A stretch of 64,000 nucleotides of DNA from Pseudomonas viridiflava (lineage in GTDB: Bacteria > Pseudomonadota > Gammaproteobacteria > Pseudomonadales > Pseudomonadaceae). The notes below the pieces were generated by a model. It saw only the letters and a program-made list of their open reading frames with translations, made no database searches and was not told the origin of the DNA. Numbering within the stretch: the stretch's first letter is position 1; every line of letters begins with the position of its first letter. Of the stretch, positions 1 to 8,672 are shown one piece after another. Position numbers and translations under genes: made by a program. The stretch lies in the NCBI RefSeq assembly GCF_900590755.1, contig NZ_UUOC01000029.1:1-64000 (forward strand), given 5' to 3'.

Positions 1-341
1 CGTCAAACCACGCTGGCCGGAATTCGATATTGATTCGGCGGTGCAAACCGGCATGGATGCCGGTTTAGCCGCGCTGGGCCAGGGATGGCCCTTCGCGGCG
101 GCCCGCCGAATCAATGTCGGATTACGGGCATGCCGAGCCTAGGCGAGGGACCAAGTGGTGGGGCAAGGACTTTTTGGTTACTTTTGGGGCTGTTTGCCAA
201 AAGTGACCCGCCGTAAGGGCGGAACCCTAATCAGCCGTTACCGCAGCAACGGATATGTACGCAAAAAAAGATGTGTAGATACTCATGCTTATCGCAATCA
301 TGGCCAGCCCACAAGGTTAAGCCCCAACCCCGCCAACCCAT
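1..341. repeat. Structured non-coding block with nested inverted repeats
   Basis: I see no convincing gene here. An outer inverted repeat pairs 26-41 (GATATTGATTCGGCGG) with 103-118, 15 of 16 bases complementary. Inside it a perfect 10-bp repeat pairs 45-54 (AAACCGGCAT) with 57-66. To the right, 150-225 has the look of a sequence I remember as recurring between Pseudomonas genes (GGACTTTTTGGTTACTTTTGG followed by AAAGTGACCCGCC on the same strand). A 100-codon reading frame runs through it but continues antisense into the 3' end of the exonuclease gene, so I do not call it. Confidence 0.5.
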
Positions 342-1130
342 TCACCCCGCCATATCCAGCTCAATCCACGTCGGCGCATGGTCGCTGGCATGGGGTTCGT
401 TGCGGGGCCAGTGGTCGACGCCAGCCAGTTGCAGACGGGCGCTGGTTTCCGGGTTGAGCAGCAGATGATCTATGCGCAGCCCCGAATTGGTCTGCCAGTG
501 ATTACGGAAATAATCCCAGAACGTATAGATACGCTCATCCGGAAAACAGGCCCGGATGGCATCAGTCCAGCCCTGGCTCAGCAGGCGCTGAAAACACTCG
601 CGACTCTCCGGCTGCAACAACGCATCCTTGAGCCATGAACGCGTGTTGTAGATATCTTCATCGGTGGGCACCACGTTGTAATCACCGGCCAGCACCACCG
701 GATGACCACTGCCATACAGCGACGCCGCATGCTCGATGAGCTTTTCAAACCAGGCCAGTTTGTAATCGAACTTCGGCCCCGGCTGCGGGTTGCCATTGGG
801 CAGGTAAAGGCAGCCGACAATTACCCCGTGGGCGGCCGCTTCCAGATAACGACTCTGGGTATCTTTTTCATTGCCCGGCAAGCCGCGACGAATCTCCAGC
901 GGCTCCATGCCCTTGGCCAGAATCGCCACGCCGTTCCAGGAGGTCTGACCCTGCCAGATCGCCCCGTAACCGGCTTCACGAATTTCATCGATGGGGAAGG
1001 CCAGGTCAGTGGCTTTGAGCTCTTGCAGGCAAACCACATCCGGGGATTCACGCTTTAGCCAGTCCAGCAGGATCGGCAGGCGGGCACGAATACCATTGAT
1101 GTTGAACGTAGCGATTTTCACAGTGCTCAT
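342..1130 (-). CDS. xthA: Exodeoxyribonuclease III
   Basis: Predicted 262-residue cytoplasmic Mg-dependent AP endonuclease and 3'-5' exonuclease of base-excision repair, in the EEP (exonuclease-endonuclease-phosphatase) fold. The family signatures are in order: FNINGIRAR at residues 9-17, the metal-binding Glu37 in LQELKA, GDYNVVPTDEDI around 149-160 (Asp150, Asn152), RIDHLLLN near 224, and the catalytic SDHAP with Asp250 and His251. Length is typical for the Xth family. The start ATG follows GAGAGGACGCA, a usable ribosome binding site. It lies 63 bp downstream of the AbrB-type gene on the same strand but need not be co-transcribed. Pseudomonas often carries two Xth-type paralogues, and I cannot tell which this is. 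Confidence 0.93.
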   Translation of the reverse strand: MSTVKIATFNINGIRARLPILLDWLKRESPDVVCLQELKATDLAFPIDEIREAGYGAIWQGQTSWNGVAILAKGMEPLEIRRGLPGNEKDTQSRYLEAAAHGVIVGCLYLPNGNPQPGPKFDYKLAWFEKLIEHAASLYGSGHPVVLAGDYNVVPTDEDIYNTRSWLKDALLQPESRECFQRLLSQGWTDAIRACFPDERIYTFWDYFRNHWQTNSGLRIDHLLLNPETSARLQLAGVDHWPRNEPHASDHAPTWIELDMAG

Positions 1131-1193
1131 TGCGTCCTCTCAAAGCAGCGGCGATTAGCTGTTTGATAGGCGCAGCGCGTGGAGATTCAATGC

Positions 1194-2282
1194 TCAGTGG
1201 GACGGCAGGCGTTTATCCGTCAAACGGATGATCTGCCGGGCCAGGAACGCACCGGTGAGGATCACGCCAATCAAGCGCAAAGTCTGCATGGCCAGCACAA
1301 AACCCACATCCGAATGGGTGTCGATGGCGATGATTGCCATAGCGTCCAGGCCACCGGGGCTGGTGGCGAGGTAGACCGAGAGGTAGTCCTTGCCGAGCAT
1401 CACTGCAATCAGCCAGGCCGACAGGGCGCAGAGCACGATCAGGATCAGCGAGCCAAGGATCATTGCCGGCATGCGCCGCCAGACGTAGGCGATGGTCGGG
1501 CGATCAAAGCGCAGGCCTACGTAGGCACCGATGGAACCATAGGCCAGGGTCAGCATCCAGTGGGGCAGGGTGATTTGCAGCAGGCCGCTCAGTTGCAAGG
1601 CACCGCCGATCATCAATGGGCCCATCAAGGCGCCAGCGGGAATTTTGTTGGCGACCAGGACGCCGAAGACGATCACCGCCAGACTCAGGGCGAAATTCAA
1701 CAGATTCATGCCCTGCAGTTGAATGTCGGCGCTGTGGGCTTCAGTGGCGCCACCCTCGACACCGATGAGGCGGCTGACGATCGCACCAATCATCACTACG
1801 CAAACCACGCGCACATATTGCATGGTCGCCACCACTCGCGAGTCCGCGCCGTAATCTTCTGACATGGCGACCATGGCCGACGCTGCACCGGGTGAGGTCC
1901 CCCAGGCCGCAGTGCTACCGGCAATCCCGCCAAAGCGCACCAGTCCCAGCCCGACCAACGCGCTGAGGACAACCGTCAGGGCGGTGGCGAACAGCATCAC
2001 GTGCCAGGAGTGCAACGCGGTAACCAGCACCGCCATGGTCATGGAATGTGCGATTAACACGCCTACGGTGCCTTGACCCAGACGGAAGACGTTTTTGTGC
2101 ACGCGGATGTTGGCGCCGGTGACCCCGAAACCAATCGCCACCAGCATCGGGCCGAGGAACAGCGCAGCGGGCATTTGCCAGTATTTGAGCAGTTGACCCG
2201 CGGCACCGGCCAGCAGGATCAAGCCGAGCCATTGCAGCGGTTTGGGAAGGGTATGCAGGGAAAAGCCAGCGGCACGTGACAA
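1194..2282 (-). CDS. AbrB-family membrane protein (putative transporter)
   Basis: A 362-residue, strongly hydrophobic protein with about ten predicted membrane segments in two similar halves (glycine-rich segments near 35-60 and 215-245, with the related motifs LFLGPMLVA and ALMGPLMIGG). This duplication is typical of the AbrB/COG3180 family, sometimes annotated as putative ammonia monooxygenase but best regarded as transporters or regulators of unknown substrate. It is not related to the Bacillus DNA-binding AbrB. It is transcribed away from a LysR gene across a 115-bp AT-rich gap, so that regulator probably controls it. Substrate unknown. Confidence 0.8.
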   Translation of the reverse strand: MSRAAGFSLHTLPKPLQWLGLILLAGAAGQLLKYWQMPAALFLGPMLVAIGFGVTGANIRVHKNVFRLGQGTVGVLIAHSMTMAVLVTALHSWHVMLFATALTVVLSALVGLGLVRFGGIAGSTAAWGTSPGAASAMVAMSEDYGADSRVVATMQYVRVVCVVMIGAIVSRLIGVEGGATEAHSADIQLQGMNLLNFALSLAVIVFGVLVANKIPAGALMGPLMIGGALQLSGLLQITLPHWMLTLAYGSIGAYVGLRFDRPTIAYVWRRMPAMILGSLILIVLCALSAWLIAVMLGKDYLSVYLATSPGGLDAMAIIAIDTHSDVGFVLAMQTLRLIGVILTGAFLARQIIRLTDKRLPSH

Positions 2283-2397
2283 GGTGGTGCTCCAGAGGCG
2301 GACGAGACAAGACGTCCGTACGGCGAAAGTATCGACACATCAATCGATCAAGTCTATTTTCTAATAATCATGAATTGATAACTTTGGTTGATAGATT
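2283..2397. promoter_or_regulatory. Divergent control region between the AbrB-type gene and LysR
   Basis: This gap is markedly AT-rich over 2330-2397 compared with the flanking genes. It contains two TTGATA words (2374-2395) spaced about 16 bp apart and the near-palindrome ATCAATCGATCAAG. This is the position where a LysR regulator normally binds to control itself and the divergent gene. No exact -35/-10 pair can be assigned. Confidence 0.45.
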
Positions 2398-3300
2398 ATG
2401 GATCTGCGCGATCTCACCTATTTTGAAACGATTGCCGAGTTGGGCCATCTGGGCCGGGCGGCTCAGAAACTCAACCGCAGCCAGCCTGCGCTGACCAAAA
2501 GCATCCAGCGGCTGGAGGAGTCGTTCGGCACCCGTTTGTTCCAGCGCGATGGTCGGCGCATCAAACTGACGCCGGTCGGCGAACTGCTTCAGGCCAGGGG
2601 CAAGGTCTTGCAGCAGAGCATCGCCCAGACCCAGCGCGAGGTTCGGGATTTTGCCAGCGGTGCAGTGGGCAACATTCGGGTCGGTTGCGCGGCAACCATG
2701 GCTGAATACCTGCTGCCGAAACTGACTTCGGCGTTGTTGCAGCGCACCCCGGACATCACCCTGAAAATGGTCATCGGCCAGGACGACCTGCTGCGCGAGT
2801 CCCTGCGCTCCGGGCAACTGGACATGATCATCTGCGCGCTGATCACCGACGACGAGCAATTCGAGAGCTTCGCCATCCTCAAGGACGAAGCCGTGGTGAT
2901 CGCCAGCAAGGATCACCCGATCTTCAAATCCCGCTATGGCATGGCCGACCTGTGCGCCTATCGCTGGGTGTTGCCGCCGGTGGGGGTGTCGTCACGCAAG
3001 TGGCTGGATCAGGCCTTCGCCGCCGAGCATCTGCCGTTGCCCTTGGTGCAGATCGAAGCCAATTCGATCCCGCTGTTGCCCGGCCTGATCGAGCGCACCA
3101 GCCTGTTGAGTTTCACTGCGAGGGAAACCCTGGAGTTCGGCAACAACATGCAACACTTGCGCGAAGTAGTGGTGAAGCAGACCACGATGAAACGCACCAT
3201 CGGCTGTACGGTGCGCAAAGGTGGCTATCTGTCTCCGGCCGCTCAGGCCATGGTGCAGATGCTGCACGAGAGCAGCGGCGAATTTTTGAGCTGGAGTTAG
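2398..3300 (+). CDS. LysR-family transcriptional regulator
   Basis: A 300-residue LysR-type regulator. The N-terminal winged helix-turn-helix spans about residues 1-60 (MDLRDLTYFETIAELGHLGR, then LNRSQPALTKSIQRLE). The remainder, about 90-295, is the periplasmic-binding-protein-like effector domain. The length is standard. It is divergent from the AbrB-type membrane protein, its most likely target. The inducer cannot be read from the sequence. Confidence 0.92.
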   Translation: MDLRDLTYFETIAELGHLGRAAQKLNRSQPALTKSIQRLEESFGTRLFQRDGRRIKLTPVGELLQARGKVLQQSIAQTQREVRDFASGAVGNIRVGCAATMAEYLLPKLTSALLQRTPDITLKMVIGQDDLLRESLRSGQLDMIICALITDDEQFESFAILKDEAVVIASKDHPIFKSRYGMADLCAYRWVLPPVGVSSRKWLDQAFAAEHLPLPLVQIEANSIPLLPGLIERTSLLSFTARETLEFGNNMQHLREVVVKQTTMKRTIGCTVRKGGYLSPAAQAMVQMLHESSGEFLSWS

Positions 3301-3380
3301 CGGTGGGTGGCTGCTTTTTTACAGCGTGCTGAGTTAGCCTTGGCCATCGGCAAAAAAAGAACAATCAGGAGAACATTAAG

Positions 3381-3611
3381 ATGCAGGCACCTTCACAGCT
3401 CCATACACATTTGGCTTCGTTGCAATTTTTTGCTCGTATCGATTACCAGTTCGGCGGCGATCAATCGCCGCTCAATGATTCAGACGCCGATGAAGACTAT
3501 GATCCGGAAGGCTACCTGGACCTTGACGAACTGGGCCTGGACGAATTCAGCGACTCCGACAAGCTTGACCCGATCTTCAGCAGCGATGTGGGGTCGTCTT
3601 CGGTTAGTTGA
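3381..3611 (+). CDS. Small acidic protein of unknown function
   Basis: A 76-residue protein preceded by a good ribosome binding site (AGGAGA, 8 bases before ATG). The C-terminal two thirds are very rich in Asp and Glu (DADEDYDPEGYLDLDELGLDEF in two pieces), with almost no Lys or Arg, so the predicted pI is very low. No signal peptide or membrane segment is visible. The acidic stretch has a loose repeat (LDLDELGLDEF). It lies 80 bp after the LysR gene and just before a REP pair. I do not recognise the family. The RBS and biased composition suggest a real gene. Confidence 0.55.
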   Translation: MQAPSQLHTHLASLQFFARIDYQFGGDQSPLNDSDADEDYDPEGYLDLDELGLDEFSDSDKLDPIFSSDVGSSSVS

Positions 3612-3628
3612 TTGGGTGCGCAGACACC

Positions 3629-3702
3629 TGTAGGAGCTGCCGAAGGCTGCGAATTGAGGTGTGTCAGGATTATTGCTTTCGCAGCCTGCGGCAGCTCCTA
3701 CA
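3629..3702. repeat. REP pair, type A (TGTAGGAGCTGCC arms)
   Basis: Two inverted arms, TGTAGGAGCTGCCGAAGG and its near complement ending GCAGCTCCTACA, flank a short AT-richer centre. The right arm overlaps the last codons and TAG stop of the neighbouring minus-strand gene (3698). The same element recurs at 6065, 23729, 40894 and 42799. Confidence 0.9.
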
Positions 3703-4216
3703 GGGGCGGTGTAGGTCTGGCCAGATAAATCGACAACGCCTCAACCGCCAGTTCCACCGTCGAACTTGATCCCGCCCAGGTGCAGGCCAGCATGAGGTTT
3801 CTCGGCAGGCCGAAATCCTCGACCACGTAACCCTGCTGATCACAGCCATTGAGGTCGTGGGGGACCAGCTCCCGTAATGATTCCACCGGATCGAAATAAA
3901 CCCAGACCGGCTTGTTCAAAGCCACAGCCATGCCGACTTCGAAGGCCGTGCCGGAATCCGGTTCCAGGCCGCGAAACACATTCAGGTTGGCCAGCACCGC
4001 ATCGCAGCGCTGGATCATGGCGATGTTCATCGCGCAGATCACCTCGGCGGTTTCCTGTTGGCTCAGATCGCTGGCCACTTCGTTATCGAACGGATACAGA
4101 CCCTCCAGGTCATGCGCCGTGCACAGCGCCTTCAAATACTGCCCATGATCGATGGCATCCTGGCGAAACACGTCGAAGCCCGCGAGGTAAACCAGCGGAG
4201 CGGTGGTGATCTGCAT
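3698..4216 (-). CDS. Nucleoside 2-deoxyribosyltransferase-like protein
   Basis: A 172-residue protein of the nucleoside 2-deoxyribosyltransferase / DUF4406 type. The family hallmarks are VYLAGFDVF near residue 8 (substrate-binding start of the Rossmann-like fold), the central CDAVLANLNVFRG with Asp69-region contacts, and PDSGTAFEVGMAVAL, whose Glu in GTAFEVG is the expected catalytic nucleophile. Such enzymes exchange or hydrolyse deoxyribose on nucleosides. I chose the ATG at 4216 because AGGAGA lies 5 bases upstream; a longer frame to 4306 has no such site. The TAG stop is supplied by a REP arm. Role probably nucleoside salvage, but substrate unknown. Confidence 0.8.
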   Translation of the reverse strand: MQITTAPLVYLAGFDVFRQDAIDHGQYLKALCTAHDLEGLYPFDNEVASDLSQQETAEVICAMNIAMIQRCDAVLANLNVFRGLEPDSGTAFEVGMAVALNKPVWVYFDPVESLRELVPHDLNGCDQQGYVVEDFGLPRNLMLACTWAGSSSTVELAVEALSIYLARPTPPL

Positions 4217-4365
4217 GTCGATCTCCTGTCGGGGCTTTATAGCAAGTCCGGCGATTCTATCCCTTGAGCCTGCTGGCTGCTGAGGACCATTTATCAGTCC
4301 AGCCATTCGGACGCTGGAATCTGTACGGATAACCAGTATCCTTGCGCATCCATGTCTAGCGTTGC

Positions 4366-6054
4366 GTGAATCTGGCAGTGAGCACGTCCCCCCTTGAAAA
4401 CCCGTTTTATTACCTGGAAAACTTTCGTCTGGTGCTGGACTGGATAACCCGTCGCTACGACGATCTGCTGGAAGAGCAAGAGCGCCTGTTCATTGCATCC
4501 TTCGCCAGCTTGCCTCAGGCCGCGCAGGGGTTGCTGGTGCGCATGGTGATGCGCAAGGGGACGCTGTTTCGGGCCAGTAAACTCAGCTATGTCGAACTGG
4601 GCGATACCTTGCAGGCGGTGCGGCCGCTGCTGGATAACGGCTGGGTTGACCCTCGACCGGCATTGAATCTGGAGCAGCTGTTTGCGCTGCTGCGCAAGGC
4701 CGAGCTGGCTTCCTGCTTTCGCGCCCATGGGGTTCGCGGCACGGAGAAAAAGGCTGAGTTACTGACGCTGCTACAGCCACTGCATCCCTCTGCACAGGCG
4801 CTGGAGGAATGGTATGCAGACTTTGACGAGACGATCTTCGCCCTGACCGTCATGCCCATCTGTGATCGCTTGCGGTTGTTGTATTTCGGCAATCTCTATC
4901 AGGAGTGGACGGAGTTCGTGCTGGCCGATCTTGGGGTGTATCGTTACGAAAAGGTCGAGTTTTCCCTGGACTCCCGCGCCATCGCCGAGCGGGCCGATAT
5001 CGATGTCTGCATTGAGCTGCATGCTTGCCGTCAGGCGCTGGACGAAGGCGCGCCGTTGCCCGAACTGGCTGAGCGTGCCCTGGCGGTGGTTTCCCTCAAT
5101 CCCTGGCTGCAAATGCGTCGTGCCAAGACCCTGTTTCAGCTTGGGCAGCAGGCCGAGCGCATGCAGGATTGGCCGCTGGCCTTGAGCGTCTACGAGCAGA
5201 GTAATTACCCCGGTGCACGTGCCCGGCGCATTCGGGTGCTGGAGCGTTCTGAAGATTACGCAGGCGCACTGGCATTGCTTGAACATGCCCGGACGGCTCC
5301 GGAGAGTGCTGCCGAGGTACAGCAATTGTTGCGGGTGCAGCCGCGATTGCAGCGCAAGCTGGGGTTGGCGGGCAAGGCGCGCAGAGTGACGCGCACCATG
5401 GAGCGCCTGGATCTTCGTGTCCCGCCCAGGCCCGAACTCAGCGTGGAGCAACTGATCCAGTTGCATCTGGCCGAGGAGGGCAGCGAAGTGCATTACGTCG
5501 AGAATGCGCTGATAAATTCACTGTTCGGTCTGTTGTGCTGGCCCGCGATTTTTGCGCCGTTGCCCGGTGCGTTCTTCCATCCGTTTCACAGCGGGCCCAG
5601 CGATTTGCACAGCCCTGATTTTTATCAGCGCCGCGCTGCACTTTTCGACGCCTGTCTGGCGCAGTTGGATGACGATACCTGGCAAGACACCGTCCGCCAC
5701 CACTACAGCAGCAAGTTTGGCCTGCAATCGCCTTTCGTGTTCTGGGGCACGCTGACCCCGGCGTTGCTGGAGCAAGCCCTGCATTGCCTGCCGGTTGAGC
5801 ATCTGCGCCAGTGGTTTCGTCGTCTGCTGCTGGACATCAAAGCCAACCGCACCGGCATGCCGGACCTGATCCAGTTCTTCCCGGCCGAGCGGCGCTACCG
5901 AATGATCGAAGTCAAAGGCCCCGGCGACAAACTCCAGGATAACCAACTGCGTTGGCTGGACTTCTGCGCTGAACATGGCATGCCGGTGGTGGTGTGTTAT
6001 GTGCAGTGGGAGGAGCAGGAATCAGTTGAATCCCTGTCGGCGCTGGCTTTGTAG
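4366..6054 (+). CDS. FAN1-type structure-specific nuclease (VRR-NUC domain)
   Basis: A 562-residue homologue of bacterial FAN1, the 5' flap endonuclease that acts on branched DNA and interstrand crosslinks. The N-terminal part (about 10-200) is the SAP-like DNA-binding region. The middle (about 200-330) is helical and TPR-like. The C-terminal VRR-NUC PD-(D/E)xK nuclease has GMPDLIQFF with Asp500 and IEVKG with Glu515 and Lys517, so the active site looks intact. Start is a GTG with weak upstream pairing; a second GTG lies 12 bases on. The C-terminal codons and the TAG stop run into a 15-bp tandem duplication and then a REP pair. Confidence 0.9.
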   Translation: MNLAVSTSPLENPFYYLENFRLVLDWITRRYDDLLEEQERLFIASFASLPQAAQGLLVRMVMRKGTLFRASKLSYVELGDTLQAVRPLLDNGWVDPRPALNLEQLFALLRKAELASCFRAHGVRGTEKKAELLTLLQPLHPSAQALEEWYADFDETIFALTVMPICDRLRLLYFGNLYQEWTEFVLADLGVYRYEKVEFSLDSRAIAERADIDVCIELHACRQALDEGAPLPELAERALAVVSLNPWLQMRRAKTLFQLGQQAERMQDWPLALSVYEQSNYPGARARRIRVLERSEDYAGALALLEHARTAPESAAEVQQLLRVQPRLQRKLGLAGKARRVTRTMERLDLRVPPRPELSVEQLIQLHLAEEGSEVHYVENALINSLFGLLCWPAIFAPLPGAFFHPFHSGPSDLHSPDFYQRRAALFDACLAQLDDDTWQDTVRHHYSSKFGLQSPFVFWGTLTPALLEQALHCLPVEHLRQWFRRLLLDIKANRTGMPDLIQFFPAERRYRMIEVKGPGDKLQDNQLRWLDFCAEHGMPVVVCYVQWEEQESVESLSALAL

Positions 6055-6064
6055 GTGCTGGCTT

Positions 6065-6137
6065 TGTAGGAGCTGCCGCAGGCTGCGAAAGCGATGTGCC
6101 TGCGAGATCGCTTTCGCAGCCTTCGGCAGCTCCTACA
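6065..6137. repeat. REP pair, type A
   Basis: Inverted arms TGTAGGAGCTGCCGCAGG and GCAGCTCCTACA close a short element immediately after the FAN1 gene. The sequence GCTGGCTTTGTAGG occurs at 6042-6055 and again at 6057-6070, so a 15-bp tandem duplication covers the FAN1 stop codon and the left edge of the element. Confidence 0.9.
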
Positions 6138-6162
6138 GGGATTGTGCAACGTTTAAATTGCG

Positions 6163-7494
6163 TCAAAGAATCGAAATCGGATAATCCACGATCACCCGGA
6201 ACTCGTTCTGATCGCCCTCGGCCTGATCAGCGTTACCCCGATGCCAGGCCTGGCGCAGCCTGAATGAAAGGTCTTTGGCCGGGCCTTGCTGGACCACGTA
6301 TTTAGCTTCCAGGTTGGTTTCGTGATGCTTGCCGTCTTCGCCGTAACCGTAGGCTCGATAAGGGCTGTCGAGGGCCATTTTTGTACCGTCGATGTCCTTG
6401 CCGTTGGCGTAGCGCGCCATGAAGCTCAGACCGGGCACACCGTAAGTGCTCATGGCCAGGTCGTAGCGCGCCTGCCAGGATTTTTCCCCTGGCCCGTTGA
6501 AGTCCGAATACTGGATCGAGTTGGCCAGGAAGATCGAGTCCGCGCCCGAGCCCGGCCCGTTATCACCAAAACCTGCGTAGTCAAAGGGCTCGTCGCCATG
6601 GACTTGTTGATAGGCCAGGGTAAAGGTGTGCCCGGCAAGGAACGAATAGGCGCCGGAAAGCGACCAGGTGGTATTGCTGATATCGCCGGCTTTGGCCTCA
6701 CCTTCGTCGTTAGTGCGGTAGATATTGAAGTCGAAGACCAGAGACTGGTCGTTGGCCAGCGGTAATGTGTAATTGACGTTGGCATAGTACTGGCGGAATA
6801 TATCTTCCATTTCAGCGCCATATAAGGAAATAGACAGGGCATCATTGATCGCATATTTACCGCCAATGAAGTCCACGCTGTTAGCCGTGACGTTGGCATA
6901 AGTAGCGAATATTTCCCCGTCGGAATCGGTATGGTTCGGGCCATTGGCCGCAGTGAAATGTCCGGCTTCCAGATCCAGACCGTCGATTTCGCTACTGAAC
7001 AGATTGAAGCCGGTAGCGGTTTGTGGAAACAGACGAGTACCGCCTGCGGCAAATACCGGAGCGGTCGGTTGCATTTGTCCCCATTTGAGCATCGTTTTGG
7101 ATAAACGAACTTTGAGCGCCGCACCGGCACTGCTGAAGTTGCTTTCCGGGCTGCCATCGCTGTCTACCGGAATGTTGCCGGTGCCGGAGTGGCCTGCGCC
7201 GCCGTCCAGTTTCAGGCCGAACCAGCCATAGGCATCAACACCTACGCCAATGGTGCCCTGAGTGAAACCGGAGTCGAAGGTGCCTTTGATGCCCTGGGAC
7301 CAGTCACGTCTGTCACCAATGCCGTTTTTTCCATCCCGATTGAAGTAGTAGTTGCGTAGCAGGATATTAGCCTTGGCATCTTCCATGAAACCGTTGGCAT
7401 CCTTCTGGTCACTGACAAAGGGTTCCGCAAGAGCGACTGGAATACTGGCCGCTATAATGGCCAGCGCGATCAAACTGATGTTCATCACTTTCAT
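6163..7494 (-). CDS. OprD-family outer membrane porin
   Basis: A 443-residue substrate-specific porin of the Pseudomonas OprD family (18-stranded beta-barrel). A signal peptide ends near ALA-EP around residue 23. Family landmarks follow: FMEDAKANILLRNYYFNRD, the GFTQGTIGVGVDAYG segment, LKWGQMQPTAPVF, SSEIDGLDLEAGHF, and YPISIL at the C-terminus. The ATG at 7494 follows GGGAGAG. OprD proteins take up amino acids or small carboxylates; the substrate cannot be assigned. No transporter gene is adjacent, and REP pairs flank it on both sides at a distance. Confidence 0.9.
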   Translation of the reverse strand: MKVMNISLIALAIIAASIPVALAEPFVSDQKDANGFMEDAKANILLRNYYFNRDGKNGIGDRRDWSQGIKGTFDSGFTQGTIGVGVDAYGWFGLKLDGGAGHSGTGNIPVDSDGSPESNFSSAGAALKVRLSKTMLKWGQMQPTAPVFAAGGTRLFPQTATGFNLFSSEIDGLDLEAGHFTAANGPNHTDSDGEIFATYANVTANSVDFIGGKYAINDALSISLYGAEMEDIFRQYYANVNYTLPLANDQSLVFDFNIYRTNDEGEAKAGDISNTTWSLSGAYSFLAGHTFTLAYQQVHGDEPFDYAGFGDNGPGSGADSIFLANSIQYSDFNGPGEKSWQARYDLAMSTYGVPGLSFMARYANGKDIDGTKMALDSPYRAYGYGEDGKHHETNLEAKYVVQQGPAKDLSFRLRQAWHRGNADQAEGDQNEFRVIVDYPISIL

Positions 7495-7736
7495 AATGGC
7501 TCTCCCTTTGGCGCTTATAGGTTGTTTGCCACTGCATCGCAATCATGGCAAACATCGTTGCCCCGCAAGAGGCCAAGCTTAATCGGAGTCTTTGAAAGCG
7601 CCACTTCTGAGGGGTAATCAAGGGTGAGTAACTATATGTTTCTGACGATTGGTTATTTGAACTGTTAACTTATTAAGATTGAAGATATTTAACGTGTTTC
7701 GTTAATGAAACACTCATTCACAGCGACGCGTCTTTC

Positions 7737-7839
7737 TGTAGGAGTGAGCTTGGTCTGGTCCGCATCCGGACGATTGCGGAGGGTCAGACGATAATTTCGC
7801 GACAGAACAAACCACATCGCGAGCAAGCTCACTCCTACA
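7737..7839. repeat. REP pair, type B, in a 424-bp gap
   Basis: Inverted arms TGTAGGAGTGAGCTTG and CAAGCTCACTCCTACA. The gap 7495-7918 otherwise holds the OprD upstream region (AT-rich, 7610-7720, including TTAACTTATTAAG) and about 80 bp after the GntR gene. I see no gene in it. Confidence 0.88.
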
Positions 7840-7918
7840 GAGTTCCGTGTTCGCTCGACTTGAAAATGAGGCAGCAACGACCCGGCGCGAAGCGATCGGG
7901 TCATGACCGCTACCTTAA

Positions 7919-8620
7919 TCAACGCCTTATACCCACCGACTCCAGAAAGCTGTCCCGCGCGCTGTTCAGGTGGGCCACCATGCATTGCCGGGCTTGTTCC
8001 GCGTCACGGGCCTTGAGTGCGGCCACTAGCGCCAAATGCTCGTGACAGGCGGGCAGGAAGCGTTCGGGGATGCGGGTCAGGTTGCGCATGCGGATGCGTT
8101 TGTGGATTTCCCGGATGAAATGGCTCAGGGACTGGTTGCCGCAGTGGGCGAGGATCAGCACATGGATGTCGTCATCCAGGTACAAGCCTTCGTTCTCCCG
8201 TGACGGCCGGGCGACGACCTCCTGCAAGCGTCTTTCGATCTCGTCCAGCGGCGCCAGGGGGATATTGGCCGCTGCCAGGGCGGCCGCTTCGCTTTCCAGC
8301 ATCAGCCGGATCGAGAGCAGCTCCAGGTATTCAGTGATGTCCACTTCGCGAACCACCAGCAGGCCATTGGGCAGCAGCTGCAGGACGCCTTCGCCCAGCA
8401 ACCGGCTGATGGCCGCGCGCATGGGGGTGCGTGAGACTTCGAAGCGCTCGGCGAGTTTGCGTTCTTCGATCAGATCGCCAGGTTCCAGGTGCCGACTGGC
8501 AATAAGATCGAACAAGGCCTGGTAGGTTTGCCGGGTCACGCTCTCGGCCGGGCGGCGGCTGGTGCCGCTGGGGCGCCGGCTGCTGCCGTCGTCGGGAACT
8601 GGAGCGTCAAGGTCGTTCAT
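7919..8620 (-). CDS. GntR-family regulator with FCD-type effector domain
   Basis: A 233-residue GntR regulator. The winged HTH is at about residues 25-95 (TYQALFDLIASRHLEPGD, then LAERFEVSRTPMRAAISRL). The C-terminal helical FCD-like domain, about 100-225, has conserved acidic and histidine positions (DDDIHVLILAHCGN) that usually bind a metal and a small acid. It is the last gene of the nine-gene operon running from 14937, separated by 52 bp from the ATPase gene. It probably represses the operon in response to its substrate; the inverted repeat at 14975 is the best candidate operator. Confidence 0.9.
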   Translation of the reverse strand: MNDLDAPVPDDGSSRRPSGTSRRPAESVTRQTYQALFDLIASRHLEPGDLIEERKLAERFEVSRTPMRAAISRLLGEGVLQLLPNGLLVVREVDITEYLELLSIRLMLESEAAALAAANIPLAPLDEIERRLQEVVARPSRENEGLYLDDDIHVLILAHCGNQSLSHFIREIHKRIRMRNLTRIPERFLPACHEHLALVAALKARDAEQARQCMVAHLNSARDSFLESVGIRR

Positions 8621-8672
8621 GGTGCTTCCTGCTTATGCATACGGTTTGCGATCACTGCTCATCGATGTGGGG

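Noticed and set aside
155..457. 100-codon frame at the left edge
   Set aside because: Runs from a repeat-like block into the antisense of xthA; a start and ribosome binding site are lacking.
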